Source: Micromonospora echinaurantiaca
GTDB lineage: Bacteria; Actinomycetota; Actinomycetes; Mycobacteriales; Micromonosporaceae
Direction of reading: 5' to 3'
Length of the DNA: 64,000 nt
Assembly: GCF_900090235.1 (NCBI RefSeq)
Contig: NZ_LT607750.1
Location: 1,934,501-1,998,500, forward strand
Positions 52,703 through 61,691 of this stretch are shown piece by piece. The position numbers and the translations under genes were made by a program. The notes beneath the pieces were generated by a model, which saw only the letters and a program-made list of their open reading frames with translations, did not search any database and was not told the origin of the DNA. Positions within the stretch are counted from its first letter, which is position 1. Each line of letters opens with the position of its first letter.

Positions 52703-53908
52703 ATGAGGCGGGTGGTGATCACCGGCCTCGGACCGGTGTCGAACATCGGGATCGGGGCGGCGGCGTTCGAATCGGGGCTGCGCGGCGGACACAACGGCAT
52801 CTCCGCCATCACCAGCTTCGACACCGCCGGCTTCCCCCGGACCATGGCCGGTGAGGTGCGGGCGTTCGAGCCGGAGCCGATCCTGCGCCGGCTCGACACC
52901 GCCGCCTGGGGCCGGTCCAGCCTCTTCGCGGCCGCCGCGGCGCGGCTCGCGGTGCGCGACGCCGGCCTGCGCGTCGACCGGGTGCCACCGCACCGGGTCG
53001 GCGTGGCGGTCGGCACCACCAGCGGCGAGTCGAAGGTGACCGAGGAGATGGGCCGCCGGATCGTCGACCACGGCTTCCCGGCGCTCCCCGGTGACCTGGC
53101 CGAGCACCTGCCCGCCGGGCGGCTCGCCGCCGCGGTGAGCGAGGAACTGGGCGTCACCGGGGAGTCGGTCACCCTCGCCACCGCCTGCTCGGCCAGCAAC
53201 TACGCGTTGGGTTACGCGTACGACCTGGTGGCCAACGGTGACGCGGACGTGATGCTCACCGGCGGCGCGGACTCGGTGTGCCGCTGGGCGCACGCCGGGT
53301 TCGTCCGGCTCGGCGCGGTCGCCGACAAGGCCTGCGCGCCGTTCGACCGGGACCGCTCCGGCATGATCACCGCGGAGGGCGGCGCCATGCTGCTGCTGGA
53401 GTCCGCCGACCACGCCCGCGCCCGGGGCGCCACGCCCTACGCGGAGGTGCTGGGCTATGGCCTGAACTGCGACGCCCGGCACATGGTCGCCCCGGACGCC
53501 GCCTCGATCGCCGAGTGCATGCGGCTGGCGCACCGCAACGCGGGCGTCCGTCCGGACGACATCGACTATGTCTGCGCGCACGGCACCGGCACCGCGGCCA
53601 ACGACGCCACCGAGGCGGCCGCACTGGAGGACGCCTTCGACGGGCGGGTGCCGCCGGTCAGCTCGATCAAGTCGATGCTCGGCCACACCATGGGCGCGGC
53701 CAGCGCGTTCGGGGTGATGGCCGCGGCCCTGGCGATCGCCCGCGGGTTCCTGCCACCCACCATCAACTGGAGCAACCCGGACCCGGCGATGGCCCGGCTG
53801 GACCCGATTCCCAACCACGCCCGGCCGGCCCGGGTGCGGGTGGCCCAGAACAACGGCTTCGCCTTCGGCGGCAACAACGCCATCGTGCTGCTGGGAGCTG
53901 TCTCGTGA
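52703..53908 (+). CDS. Ketosynthase alpha subunit (FabF-like)
   Basis: A 401-residue KAS II-type enzyme with a complete triad: C162 in 'LATACSASNYALGYAYDLV', His in 'VCAHGTGTAANDATEAAAL', and His in 'SSIKSMLGHTMGAASAFGVMAAA'. 'QNNGFAFGGNNAIVLLG' is the usual C-terminal loop. It extends the chain by decarboxylative Claisen condensation with malonyl-ACP. The gene just downstream encodes a shorter KS homologue without the Cys, so the two are the likely KS-CLF heterodimer. A KS1/CLF/KR/DH/ACP set in this order is typical of polyene-forming type II PKSs. Confidence 0.94.
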   Translation: MRRVVITGLGPVSNIGIGAAAFESGLRGGHNGISAITSFDTAGFPRTMAGEVRAFEPEPILRRLDTAAWGRSSLFAAAAARLAVRDAGLRVDRVPPHRVGVAVGTTSGESKVTEEMGRRIVDHGFPALPGDLAEHLPAGRLAAAVSEELGVTGESVTLATACSASNYALGYAYDLVANGDADVMLTGGADSVCRWAHAGFVRLGAVADKACAPFDRDRSGMITAEGGAMLLLESADHARARGATPYAEVLGYGLNCDARHMVAPDAASIAECMRLAHRNAGVRPDDIDYVCAHGTGTAANDATEAAALEDAFDGRVPPVSSIKSMLGHTMGAASAFGVMAAALAIARGFLPPTINWSNPDPAMARLDPIPNHARPARVRVAQNNGFAFGGNNAIVLLGAVS

Positions 53909-55002
53909 GCGCGCTGCAGATCATCGGCTGGGGTGTCACCAGCCCGGCCGGCACCGACCACCCGGCACTGGTCGGGGCGCTCGACCGGCCGCCGGCGCCG
54001 GTCGAGGTCGCCGGCCGGTACGACGCCCCGCTGCCCACGCCGCGCGCGCACGCCCTGCTCGACTTCGACGTCCGGGCCGAGCTGGGCCGCAAGGGCACCA
54101 GCTTCTTCGACCGGCGGACCGCGCTCACCGTGGTCACCTGCCGCCGGGCGCTGGCCGACGCCGGGCTCCAGGTCACCGACGCCAACCGGCACCGGATCGG
54201 GGTGGTGCTCGGCACCACCGCCGGCAGCGTCCGGTCCTCGGTGGACTACGCGGTGGACACCTTCACCCAGGACCCGCCCTACATGGTGAACCCGGCGCTG
54301 TTCCCGAACACGGTGATGAACTGCGCCGCCGGGCAGTCGGCCATCTGGTTCAACCTGACCGGCGTCAACGCCACGCTGGCCGGCGGCCGGGTGGCGTTCC
54401 TGTCGGTGCTGCGCTGGTGCGCCAACAGCTTCCGCTCCCGGCAGGCCGACTACCTGCTCGCCGGCGCGGTCGAGGAGTTCACCCCGCACACCGCCTGGCT
54501 GTCCCGGCACGGCCGCGACGACGACCTGCCGGCCGGCGAGGGCGGCGCGGTGTTCGTGCTGCGCCCGCCCGGCGGCACCCACCTGCGCGGCCCGGACGCC
54601 GAGGTGCTCGCCGTGACGCTGGGCTTCTGCCCCCGGGGTCGGGAGCGCGCCGAGGCGCTCGCCGGCTGCCTGCGCGGCGCGCTGGACCGCTGCGGGGTAG
54701 ACGGCGGCGAGGTGCGGATGGCGGCGATCGGCGGGGCCGACGACGGCGCGGCCCGGGTCGCCGCGTGGCGGGCGGTCGAGTCGGCGCTCGGCCACTCCCG
54801 GGCCCGGCGGATCGCCGTCGACGAGGCGATGGGCGACAACCCCACCGCCGGGGGCGCGCTGGAACTGGCCACCGTGCTGGCCGCGCACCGGCAGGATCCG
54901 CGGCTGGACGGGCAGCTGTCGGTGCTGGTGGCGCAGAACCGCGAGGGGGCGGTGGGCGCCGCCGTCGTCCGGGGGTGGGGCCGTGGCACTGATCGCGGCT
55001 AG
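53905..55002 (+). CDS. Chain-length-factor-like ketosynthase beta subunit
   Basis: A 365-residue KS-fold protein with a GTG start and GTGA overlap. The active-site segment reads 'TGVNATLAGGRVAFLSVLRW', with Thr aligned to the catalytic Cys of the KS before it. The two His motifs are also absent: 'IAVDEAMGDNPTAGGALELATVLAA' stands where the G-H-x-x-G-A-A block should be. This fits a non-catalytic CLF that sets chain length. It resembles the short CLF proteins of aryl-polyene systems more than classical aromatic-PKS CLFs (impression from motifs only). Confidence 0.88.
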   Translation: MSALQIIGWGVTSPAGTDHPALVGALDRPPAPVEVAGRYDAPLPTPRAHALLDFDVRAELGRKGTSFFDRRTALTVVTCRRALADAGLQVTDANRHRIGVVLGTTAGSVRSSVDYAVDTFTQDPPYMVNPALFPNTVMNCAAGQSAIWFNLTGVNATLAGGRVAFLSVLRWCANSFRSRQADYLLAGAVEEFTPHTAWLSRHGRDDDLPAGEGGAVFVLRPPGGTHLRGPDAEVLAVTLGFCPRGRERAEALAGCLRGALDRCGVDGGEVRMAAIGGADDGAARVAAWRAVESALGHSRARRIAVDEAMGDNPTAGGALELATVLAAHRQDPRLDGQLSVLVAQNREGAVGAAVVRGWGRGTDRG

Positions 55003-56107
55003 CGCGGTACGCAGCTGCTTCGGCGACGGCGCCGCCACCTTCGACCGGCTGCTGGCCGGCGAGTGCGGCGTCGGCCCGTTGCGCCACGTCGACCCGGCCG
55101 CGGTCAACGTCACCCACGCCCACCACCTGCCCGCCCCGCGCGGCGCGGACGAGCCGGACCTGCCCGCCAGCGACTGGCTCGCCGGGTGCGTCACCGCCGC
55201 GCTCGCCGCGGCCGGGCTCGACCCGGCGACCGCCCGGGTGCCGGTGCTGGTCGGCACCGGCCTGCGCGAACTGCGGGCGGTGGAGCGGCAGGCGGTGTCC
55301 GGCCGGCCGGTCCGGGCGGCCCGGCTGCACTTCACCGGCGCGCTGCGGGCCGCCGCCCCGCGGCTCGGCCCGGTGCTCACCGTCGCCAACGCGTGCAGCG
55401 CCTCCGGGCACACCCTCGCCCTCGCCGCCGACCTGGTCGACAGCGGGGCGGCCGACGTGGCGGTGGCCGCCGGCACCGACGCGATGACCGCGTCCATGCT
55501 CGCCATGATCGGACGGGTCACCGAGGAGCCGACCGAACAGGTGCGGCCCTTCGACGCCGACCGCACCGGGGTGCTGCTCGGCGAGGGCGCCGCCGCGGTG
55601 GTGGTGGTCTCCGGGGCGTGGCGCGGGCCGGTGGCGGCCCGGCTGCTCGGCGTCGGGCTCTCCTGCGACGCCCACCACGAGACCGCCCCGTCGCTGGCCG
55701 GCATCAGCCGGGCGATGACCGACGCGCTGGCCCGCGCCGGCCGGTCCCCGTCCGAGGTGGACGTGGTGGTCAGCCACGGCACCGGCACGCTGCTCAACGA
55801 CGTCACCGAGGCGGAGGCGATCCACCGGGTGCTGGTCGAGGCCGGCGGCGACCCGTACGTGACCGGCATCAAGGGGGCGCTCGGCCACACCTCCGGCGCC
55901 TCGGCGCTGATGAGCCTGGACGTGGCGATCCGGTGCCTGCGCGCCGGGCGGGTGCCGCCGGTGGTGGGGCTGCGCCGGCCGTTGCCGGAGGCGAAGGCGC
56001 TGCGCCTGGTCACCGGCGCGCCGGTGCGCTGCGCCGCGCGGGTGGCCCAGGTCAACTCGTTCGGCTTCGGCGGGGTCAACGCGGTCACCCTGGTGGCGGC
56101 GGCGTGA
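54983..56107 (+). CDS. Second active ketosynthase
   Basis: A 374-residue KS that overlaps the CLF-like gene by 20 bases, with a GTG start. The triad is present: Cys in 'LTVANACSASGHTLALAADLV', 'VSHGTGTLLNDVTEAEAI' and 'IKGALGHTSGASALMSLDVAI'. It is shorter at the N terminus than KS alpha. Polyene and cinnamoyl-lipid clusters often carry extra KS enzymes whose roles are starter choice or pairing with alternative CLFs. It could pair with the truncated KS-like protein encoded next (inference). Confidence 0.9.
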   Translation: MALIAASAVRSCFGDGAATFDRLLAGECGVGPLRHVDPAAVNVTHAHHLPAPRGADEPDLPASDWLAGCVTAALAAAGLDPATARVPVLVGTGLRELRAVERQAVSGRPVRAARLHFTGALRAAAPRLGPVLTVANACSASGHTLALAADLVDSGAADVAVAAGTDAMTASMLAMIGRVTEEPTEQVRPFDADRTGVLLGEGAAAVVVVSGAWRGPVAARLLGVGLSCDAHHETAPSLAGISRAMTDALARAGRSPSEVDVVVSHGTGTLLNDVTEAEAIHRVLVEAGGDPYVTGIKGALGHTSGASALMSLDVAIRCLRAGRVPPVVGLRRPLPEAKALRLVTGAPVRCAARVAQVNSFGFGGVNAVTLVAAA

Positions 56108-56973
56108 CCGGGTACGGCGTCGCGGTCACCGGGTGGAGCGCGCACCTGCCGGCCCTGCCGCCCGGTGCCCGGCTCGCCGGCTGGGAGCCGGGTCCGGCGT
56201 GCCCGCCCGAGGACGCCGCGACGCTGCTCGGCCGCAAGGGGCTGCTGGCCAAGGAACCGGCGACCCGGCTGGCGCTCTGCGCCGTGCACCGGGCGCTGGG
56301 CCGGCCGGCGCGGGCCGGCCGCCGCGTCCCGGACACGCCACCGGATCCGGACACCGCCGTGGTGGTCGCCACCAACCTCGGCAACTGCGCCACCGTCGCG
56401 GCGGTGGCCACCGCGGTCGCCACCGACGGGGTACGGGCGGTGAGCCCGCTGGACGCGCCGAACGCGTCGAGCAACGTGGTCAGCAGCACCGTGGCGATCT
56501 GGTTCGGCTGGGGCGGCCCCAACCTGACGGTCTGCTCGGGCCACCCGGCCGGCCTGGACGCGGTCGCGCTCGGCGTGCTGCTGCTGTCCGCCGGCCGGGC
56601 CCGGCGGGTGGTGGTGGTCGGCGCGGAACCGGCCGACCCGGTCGCCGCCGGGCTGCTCGACGCCGCCGCGCCGCTGCGCCCGCTGGCCGCCTGCGTGCTG
56701 CTGGAACGCGACGGTGACCTGCGGCTCGGCCCGGTCGAGGAACTGACCGGGCCGCCGCCCGGGGGAGCGGACCTGCTGCTCGCCCCGGCCGGCCTGGCCG
56801 CCGACGCGGTCGACCTGACCGGCGCGGTCGGCGCCGGCTACGGCGCGCTCGGCGTCCTCCAGTTGGCGGTGGCCGCCGCCGTGCTCGCCGAGCGGGGCGG
56901 CAGCGCCCGGATCGTCTGCGGCGACCCGGACGACGGGTACCGCACCACCCGGCTGTCGAGGGGGACCGGATGA
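56104..56973 (+). CDS. Truncated ketosynthase-like protein
   Basis: A 289-residue KS-fold remnant or short KS. The N-terminal half aligns with KS proteins ('AVTGWSAHLPALPPGARLAGW', 'VVVATNLGNCATVAAVATAV'), and 'PNLTVCSGHPAGLDAVALGVLLLSAGRARRVVVVGAEP' retains a Cys at the elbow. It lacks about 100 residues with the His-containing motifs; the end 'GYGALGVLQLAVAAAVL' stands for the G-H-x-x-G-A block without the His. GTG start with 4-base overlaps on both sides, so it is a maintained gene rather than debris. It may be a second CLF partner. Confidence 0.82.
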   Translation: MTGYGVAVTGWSAHLPALPPGARLAGWEPGPACPPEDAATLLGRKGLLAKEPATRLALCAVHRALGRPARAGRRVPDTPPDPDTAVVVATNLGNCATVAAVATAVATDGVRAVSPLDAPNASSNVVSSTVAIWFGWGGPNLTVCSGHPAGLDAVALGVLLLSAGRARRVVVVGAEPADPVAAGLLDAAAPLRPLAACVLLERDGDLRLGPVEELTGPPPGGADLLLAPAGLAADAVDLTGAVGAGYGALGVLQLAVAAAVLAERGGSARIVCGDPDDGYRTTRLSRGTG

Positions 56974-57743
56974 CGTCGCCGCAGGCCCACCTGCTCTCGC
57001 CGGGCACCGACACCGGCCCGTGCGCGGTGTTCGTGCACGGCATCGAGGACACCTGGCGTACCTGGACCCGGCTGTCGCGCTGTCTCGGGCCGCAGTGGCG
57101 CACGGTCGCCCTGGACCTGCCCTGGCGGGCCGGCAACGACTACCGCTGGCGCTGGTCCGGCGGCCCGGGGGACTGGGTCGGCGCCGGGCTGGAAGCGCTC
57201 GGCGGCCGGCCGTTCCTGCTGGTCGGCCACTCCTTCGGCGCGAACGCGGTGCTCGCCCGGCTGGCGGCCGGAGAGCCGCGGGCCACCGCCGCGGTGCTCG
57301 CCGCGCCGTTCTTCCGCCCGGCCGAGCACCGGGTCACCTGGGAGACCTTCGACCTGTCCCGGGAGACCTTCCAGCGGCAGATCAGCGACGGGATGCGGCT
57401 GCGGCTGCGGCGTACCGCCCCGCCGGACGTCTTCGAGGTGATGATCGCCCGCACCTGCGAGCGGATCGGCCCGGTCGGCTTCCTCGCCGTCTTCGAGCAG
57501 TACGTCGCCAGCGGCCACCTGCCGCTGTCGCACGTGGACATCCCGGCGGCCATCCTCATCGGCGAGGCGGACCCGGGGATGTTCCGCCCGCACATGGAGG
57601 CGCTGGCCCGCCGCCTGCCCCGGGCCACGGTGGCCGCCGGCGACGACTTCGACCACTTCTGCCACGTGAACCACGCACCCGAGGTGGCCCGGCTGATCGA
57701 GGAGTTGGCGGCCGCCGGCGCCGGCCTCCGACCGACCGATTGA
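56970..57743 (+). CDS. Alpha/beta hydrolase
   Basis: A 257-residue alpha/beta-fold hydrolase. 'AVFVHGIEDTWRTWTRLS' is the H-G oxyanion segment, 'LLVGHSFGANAVLARLA' holds the Ser nucleophile, 'ILIGEADPGMFRPH' the Asp, and 'DDFDHFCHVNHAPEVARLI' the His. It has no lid or signal peptide and should act in the cytosol. In this operon it could release the polyketide acid from the ACP, hydrolyse a CoA ester, or catalyse a cyclisation. ATGA overlap with the truncated KS gene. Confidence 0.88.
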   Translation: MTSPQAHLLSPGTDTGPCAVFVHGIEDTWRTWTRLSRCLGPQWRTVALDLPWRAGNDYRWRWSGGPGDWVGAGLEALGGRPFLLVGHSFGANAVLARLAAGEPRATAAVLAAPFFRPAEHRVTWETFDLSRETFQRQISDGMRLRLRRTAPPDVFEVMIARTCERIGPVGFLAVFEQYVASGHLPLSHVDIPAAILIGEADPGMFRPHMEALARRLPRATVAAGDDFDHFCHVNHAPEVARLIEELAAAGAGLRPTD

Positions 57744-57754
57744 GGAGGGGATCC

Positions 57755-58648
57755 ATGTCCAGTCCCGAACCGGAGCGCGGCACCGTCCGCCGGCTCCGTC
57801 CCCGGTACGCGGGCGCCAACATCCGCACCTGGATCGGCTTCAAGACCTTCATGTACCTGGCCGAGGAGGCCACTCTGGCCTGGTTCCGCGAGCGGGACCT
57901 CGGCCCGCAGACCCTCTACCACCGGTACGGCCTCGGACTGGAGGTCGTGGACAGCTCGGTGCAGCTGCCCGCCGTCCTGGAGGTCGACGACGAGGTGGAG
58001 GCGCGGGTCGAGCCGCGCGGGCCCGGACGGTTCGGGGTGCGGCTGCACCTGCGTCGCGACGGGCAGCCGGTCACCGTGCTGCGGGGCACCGTGACGGTGG
58101 CGCTGGTCACCGAGCGCGGCGCCCCCGCCGGGGACCCGCCGCCGGCGCTGGCCCCGCTGGTGGTGCCCGGCGTGGCCGCGGTGGCCCCGGCCGACCCGCC
58201 GCCGCCGGCCGCGGAGGCGTACCGCTTCGGGTGGCGGGCCCGCTACTTCCACTGCCACTACTCCGACCGGGTCCAGCACGGCAGCCACGTCGCCGCGCTG
58301 GAGGAGGTGGTCGACCGGTTCCTCGCCGACCGGGGCCTGTCGGTGCCCCGGCTGCTCGCCGAACGCAGCTGGATCCCGGTGGTGTCCCGGGCCCGGGTGC
58401 GGCTGCTCGCCGACGCGCACATGGACGACGAGATCGAGACCACCTTCACCGTCACCGAGATCGTCAAGGACCGCGCCTTCGACGGCCGGATGGACGCCTT
58501 CGCCACCGGGCCCGGGCGGGACCGGCCGCGGCACGTAGCGACCGCCCGCATCCTGCACGGCTACGCGGTGAGCGCCGGGTCGGCCGCCGGCACCCTGGCC
58601 GAGCTCGACGCGGAGACGGTCAAGGCCCTCACCGGGGGCGCGTCGTGA
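57755..58648 (+). CDS. Tandem hot-dog thioesterase-like protein
   Basis: A 297-residue protein with two hot-dog units: about residues 20-130 ('RTWIGFKTFMYLAEEATLAWFRERDLGPQTLYHRYGLGLEVVDSSVQLPAVLEVDDEVEARVEP') and 150-270 ('YFHCHYSDRVQHGSHVAALEEVVDRFLADRGLSV', 'LLADAHMDDEIETTFTVTEIVKDRAFDG'). The second has the Y-S-D-x3-Q-H-x-S-H pattern of 4-hydroxybenzoyl-CoA-type or acyl-ACP thioesterases. It probably hydrolyses the finished acyl-ACP to the acid that the FAAL activates, or acts as a cyclase/dehydratase. The ATG follows gaggagggg. Confidence 0.8.
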   Translation: MSSPEPERGTVRRLRPRYAGANIRTWIGFKTFMYLAEEATLAWFRERDLGPQTLYHRYGLGLEVVDSSVQLPAVLEVDDEVEARVEPRGPGRFGVRLHLRRDGQPVTVLRGTVTVALVTERGAPAGDPPPALAPLVVPGVAAVAPADPPPPAAEAYRFGWRARYFHCHYSDRVQHGSHVAALEEVVDRFLADRGLSVPRLLAERSWIPVVSRARVRLLADAHMDDEIETTFTVTEIVKDRAFDGRMDAFATGPGRDRPRHVATARILHGYAVSAGSAAGTLAELDAETVKALTGGAS

Positions 58649-59328
58649 AGCGCGGACCCCGGGTGCACTTCTCCTTCCGCAGCCCGTTCAGCTGGATGGC
58701 GATCCACCGGCTGCGCCGCCGGCTGCCCGACGCCCACCAGCGGCTGGACTTCATCCCGTACTGGGACCCGGACGAGCGCACCAGCGCCGACCTGGCGGCC
58801 GCCGGGGCGGAGTTCCACTACACCCCCATGAGCAAGGCCAAGCACCTCTACATCCTGCACGACACCCGGCGGCAGGCGGCCAAGCTCGGCCTGCGGATGG
58901 TCTGGCCGGTCGACGTCGACCCGTGGTGGGAACTGCCGCACCTGGGCTACCTGCTGGCCCGGCGGCTCGGCCGCGGCGAGCAGTTCTACGACGCGGTCAC
59001 CGCCGCCCGGTGGGAGCGCGGCGAGAACGTCTGCGAGCCGCCGGTGCTGCGCGCCGCGGCCGAACGGGCGGGGCTGGACGGCGACCGGATCGTGGCCGCC
59101 GCCGAGTCCGCCGAGATCCGCGCGGCCGGGGTGGACTGCCTGGTCACCGCGTACCACGACGACATCTTCGGGATCCCGTACTTCCGGGTCGGGCCGCACC
59201 GGTTCTGGGGGCTGGACCGGCTCGACGACTTCCTCACCGAACTGCTCGGCCCGGCCACCGTGCCGGTGCCCACCGGCGCGCCGGAGCGGGTGCTCGTCGA
59301 CACCGACACCGCGGGCGGCTGCGGATGA
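58645..59328 (+). CDS. 2-Hydroxychromene-2-carboxylate-isomerase-like DsbA-fold protein
   Basis: A 227-residue protein with a GTG start. 'VHFSFRSPFSWMAIHRLRRRL' matches the F-x-F-x-S-P-Y-S start of HCCA isomerases (kappa-class GST fold), 'MVWPVDVDPWWELPHLGYLLARRLGRGEQFYDAV' is the helical insert, and 'VDCLVTAYHDDIFGIPYFRVGPHRFWGLDRLDDF' is the thioredoxin-fold end with the cis-Pro. HCCA isomerases convert cis and trans double bonds through a thiol. In a polyene-type PKS operon, it could isomerise one double bond to allow ring closure. It overlaps both neighbours. Confidence 0.87.
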   Translation: MKRGPRVHFSFRSPFSWMAIHRLRRRLPDAHQRLDFIPYWDPDERTSADLAAAGAEFHYTPMSKAKHLYILHDTRRQAAKLGLRMVWPVDVDPWWELPHLGYLLARRLGRGEQFYDAVTAARWERGENVCEPPVLRAAAERAGLDGDRIVAAAESAEIRAAGVDCLVTAYHDDIFGIPYFRVGPHRFWGLDRLDDFLTELLGPATVPVPTGAPERVLVDTDTAGGCG

Positions 59329-60551
59329 GCGGCACCGCGGTCCGCGCAGCGGCGCTGTTCGACCCGGCGGACCCGGCCGTCGCCGACGACCCGTACCCCA
59401 GCTACGCCCGGCTGCGCCGAAAGGCCCCGGTGCTGCACCTGCCGGCGGCGGACGTCTGGGCGGTGAGCCGGCACGCCGACGTGGCGGTGGTGCTGCGCGA
59501 CCCGGCCACGTTCTCCTCGAAGGTGGGCATGAGCCCCGACTTCGGTGGGCGCAAGGTGATCCCGGACGCCGGGGTGCGCTACCGGATCGGCGCGCCCGAC
59601 GTGCGGGTGCTGATCGCCACCGACCCGCCCGAGCACCAGGTGTTCCGGCGGGCGGTGGCGCGCGCCTTCAGCCCGTCCGCGGTCGCCGCCCTGGCGCCGC
59701 GGGTCACCCGGATCGCCCGCGACCGGGTCCGCCGGCTGCTGGCGTACGACGGGCCGGTCGACTTCTTCGCCGAGGTGGCCGAGCCGGTGCCGGCGCTGGT
59801 GCTGGCCGAGATGCTCGGCGTCCCGGCGGAGATGCAGCACGAGTTCCGGCAGTGGTCGGCGGTCATCACCGCCGACCTGAGCCAGGCCGGGTCCGGCGCC
59901 GACGGCATCGGTCGCGGCATGGACATGTTCCGGTTCTTCGGGCGGCGGCTGCGGCACGGCACGCCGCACGACCCGCCCGACCTCTTCGACGCCATCGCCG
60001 CCGGGCGTCGGGCCGGCATCACCGACCAGGAGGTGCTGGCCTTCTGCGCGTTCCTGCTGGTCGCCGGGATCGAGACGACCACCAGCCTGGCCACCAACCT
60101 GCTGCACACGCTGATCGGCCAGCCCGAGCTCGCCGACCGGCTGCGTCGGCACCCCGAGCTGGTGCCGGCTGCGGTCGAGGAGGGCATCCGGTACGACACC
60201 TCGGTGCAGGCGCTGTGGCGCGGCACCACCCGCGAGGTGACGCTGCGCGGGCAGCGCATCCCGGCCGGTGCCCGGGTGCTGGTCCTCTTCGGCTCGGCCA
60301 ACCGCGACGAGACGGTCTTCACCGACCCGGACACCTTCCGCCTCGACCGCCACCCCAACGACCACCTGAGCTTCGGCGGCGGGGTGCACTACTGCCTCGG
60401 CGCCCGGCTGGCCCGACTGGAGCTGACAGCGGTCTTCACCGAACTGCTCGCCGCGACCCGGGCGATCGAGGCGGCCGGCCCCGGCCGGCGTACCGGCAGC
60501 CTGGTGCTGCGCGGCTTCACCCACCAGCCGGTCCGGGTGGTGCCGCGGTGA
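59325..60551 (+). CDS. Cytochrome P450 (PKS operon, D)
   Basis: A 408-residue P450. The I-helix is 'FLLVAGIETTTSLATNLL', K-helix 'VEEGIRYDTSVQALWRGTTREV' gives E-x-x-R, and the heme loop is 'FGGGVHYCLGARLAR'. The N terminus 'FDPADPAVADDPYPSYARLRRKAPV' is typical of soluble CYP107-like enzymes. Placement inside the PKS operon, coupled to the HCCA-isomerase-like and thiolase genes, suggests that it oxidises the polyketide chain or ring, for example to create the hydroxyl that is carbamoylated, methylated or glycosylated. Confidence 0.93.
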   Translation: MSGTAVRAAALFDPADPAVADDPYPSYARLRRKAPVLHLPAADVWAVSRHADVAVVLRDPATFSSKVGMSPDFGGRKVIPDAGVRYRIGAPDVRVLIATDPPEHQVFRRAVARAFSPSAVAALAPRVTRIARDRVRRLLAYDGPVDFFAEVAEPVPALVLAEMLGVPAEMQHEFRQWSAVITADLSQAGSGADGIGRGMDMFRFFGRRLRHGTPHDPPDLFDAIAAGRRAGITDQEVLAFCAFLLVAGIETTTSLATNLLHTLIGQPELADRLRRHPELVPAAVEEGIRYDTSVQALWRGTTREVTLRGQRIPAGARVLVLFGSANRDETVFTDPDTFRLDRHPNDHLSFGGGVHYCLGARLARLELTAVFTELLAATRAIEAAGPGRRTGSLVLRGFTHQPVRVVPR

Positions 60552-61687
60552 CCGGGCTGACCGACGCGGTGATCGTGGACGCCGTCCGCACCCCGATCGG
60601 GCGGCGCGACGGCGCGCTGTCCACCGTCAAGCCGGTGGCGCTGCTGCGGCACGTGCTGCTCGGGCTGATCGAGCGCACCGGCGTCGACCCGGCGGCGGTG
60701 GAGCAGGTGATCGGCGGCTGCGTCAGCCAGGTCGGTGAGCAGGGGCTCGGGGTGACCCGCAACGCCTGGCTCGCCACCGGGCTGGACCCGGGCGTCGGCT
60801 GCACCACCGTCGACGTCAGCTGCGGCTCCGCGCAGCAGGCCAACCACCTGGTCGCCGCGCTGATCGCGACCGGGGCGATCGAGGTGGGCATCGCCTGCGG
60901 CGTCGAGTCGATGAGCCGGGTGCCGGCCGGCGCCAACGCGCCCGGCGGCGTGGACGAGCACAAGCTGCCCGACTACCCGTGGGACGACCCCCCGGGCGTG
61001 CAGTTCGGCGGGGCCGAGCGGATCGCCCGGCGCGAGGGGCTGACCCGCGCCGACCTCGACGGCTACGGCGCGCTGTCCCAGCAGCGGGCCGCCCGGGCCT
61101 GGGCGCACGGGCGGTACGCCGCCGAGGTGCTGCCGCTGGGCGGCCTGGCCCGCGACGAGGGGCTGCGCCCCACCACCGTCGAGACGCTGGCCGGGCTGCG
61201 CCCGGTGATGCGCGGCGGGCTGCACACCGCCGGCAGCACCTCGCAGGTCTCCGACGGCGCCGCCGCGGTGCTGTGGATGTCCCGCCGCCGCGCCGACGAG
61301 TTGGGGCTGCGGCCCCGCGCCCGGCTGCTGCACCAGGTGGTGACCGGCGCCGACCCGTACTTCCTGCTGGACGGGCCGACCGTGGCCACCCGGCGGATCC
61401 TCGACCGGGCCCGGCTGAAGCTCACCGACCTGGACGTGGTGGAGGTCAACGAGGCGTTCGCCGCGGTGGTGCTCTCCTGGGCCCGGCACCACGGCGCCGA
61501 CCTGGACCGGGTGAACGTCAACGGGGGAGCGATCGCGCTCGGGCACCCGATGGGCGCCACCGGCGCCCGGCTGCTCACCACCGCCCTGCATGAGCTGGAA
61601 CGCATCGACGGGGAGCTGGCGCTGGTCACCATGTGCTGCGGCGGCAGCCAGGGCACCGCCTCGGTGCTGCAACGGATCGCGGGGTGA
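60548..61687 (+). CDS. Thiolase (acetyl-CoA acetyltransferase family)
   Basis: A 379-residue thiolase. The nucleophile is in 'CTTVDVSCGSAQQANHLVAAL', the His in 'NVNGGAIALGHPMGATGARLLTTAL', and the second Cys in 'LVTMCCGGSQGTASVL', so all catalytic residues are present. 'VIVDAVRTPIGRRDGALS' is the family start. It may make an unusual starter such as acetoacetyl-CoA, cleave a beta-keto end, or join two acyl groups. GTG start overlapping the P450 stop by 4 bases. Confidence 0.92.
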   Translation: MTGLTDAVIVDAVRTPIGRRDGALSTVKPVALLRHVLLGLIERTGVDPAAVEQVIGGCVSQVGEQGLGVTRNAWLATGLDPGVGCTTVDVSCGSAQQANHLVAALIATGAIEVGIACGVESMSRVPAGANAPGGVDEHKLPDYPWDDPPGVQFGGAERIARREGLTRADLDGYGALSQQRAARAWAHGRYAAEVLPLGGLARDEGLRPTTVETLAGLRPVMRGGLHTAGSTSQVSDGAAAVLWMSRRRADELGLRPRARLLHQVVTGADPYFLLDGPTVATRRILDRARLKLTDLDVVEVNEAFAAVVLSWARHHGADLDRVNVNGGAIALGHPMGATGARLLTTALHELERIDGELALVTMCCGGSQGTASVLQRIAG

Positions 61688-61691
61688 GCCG

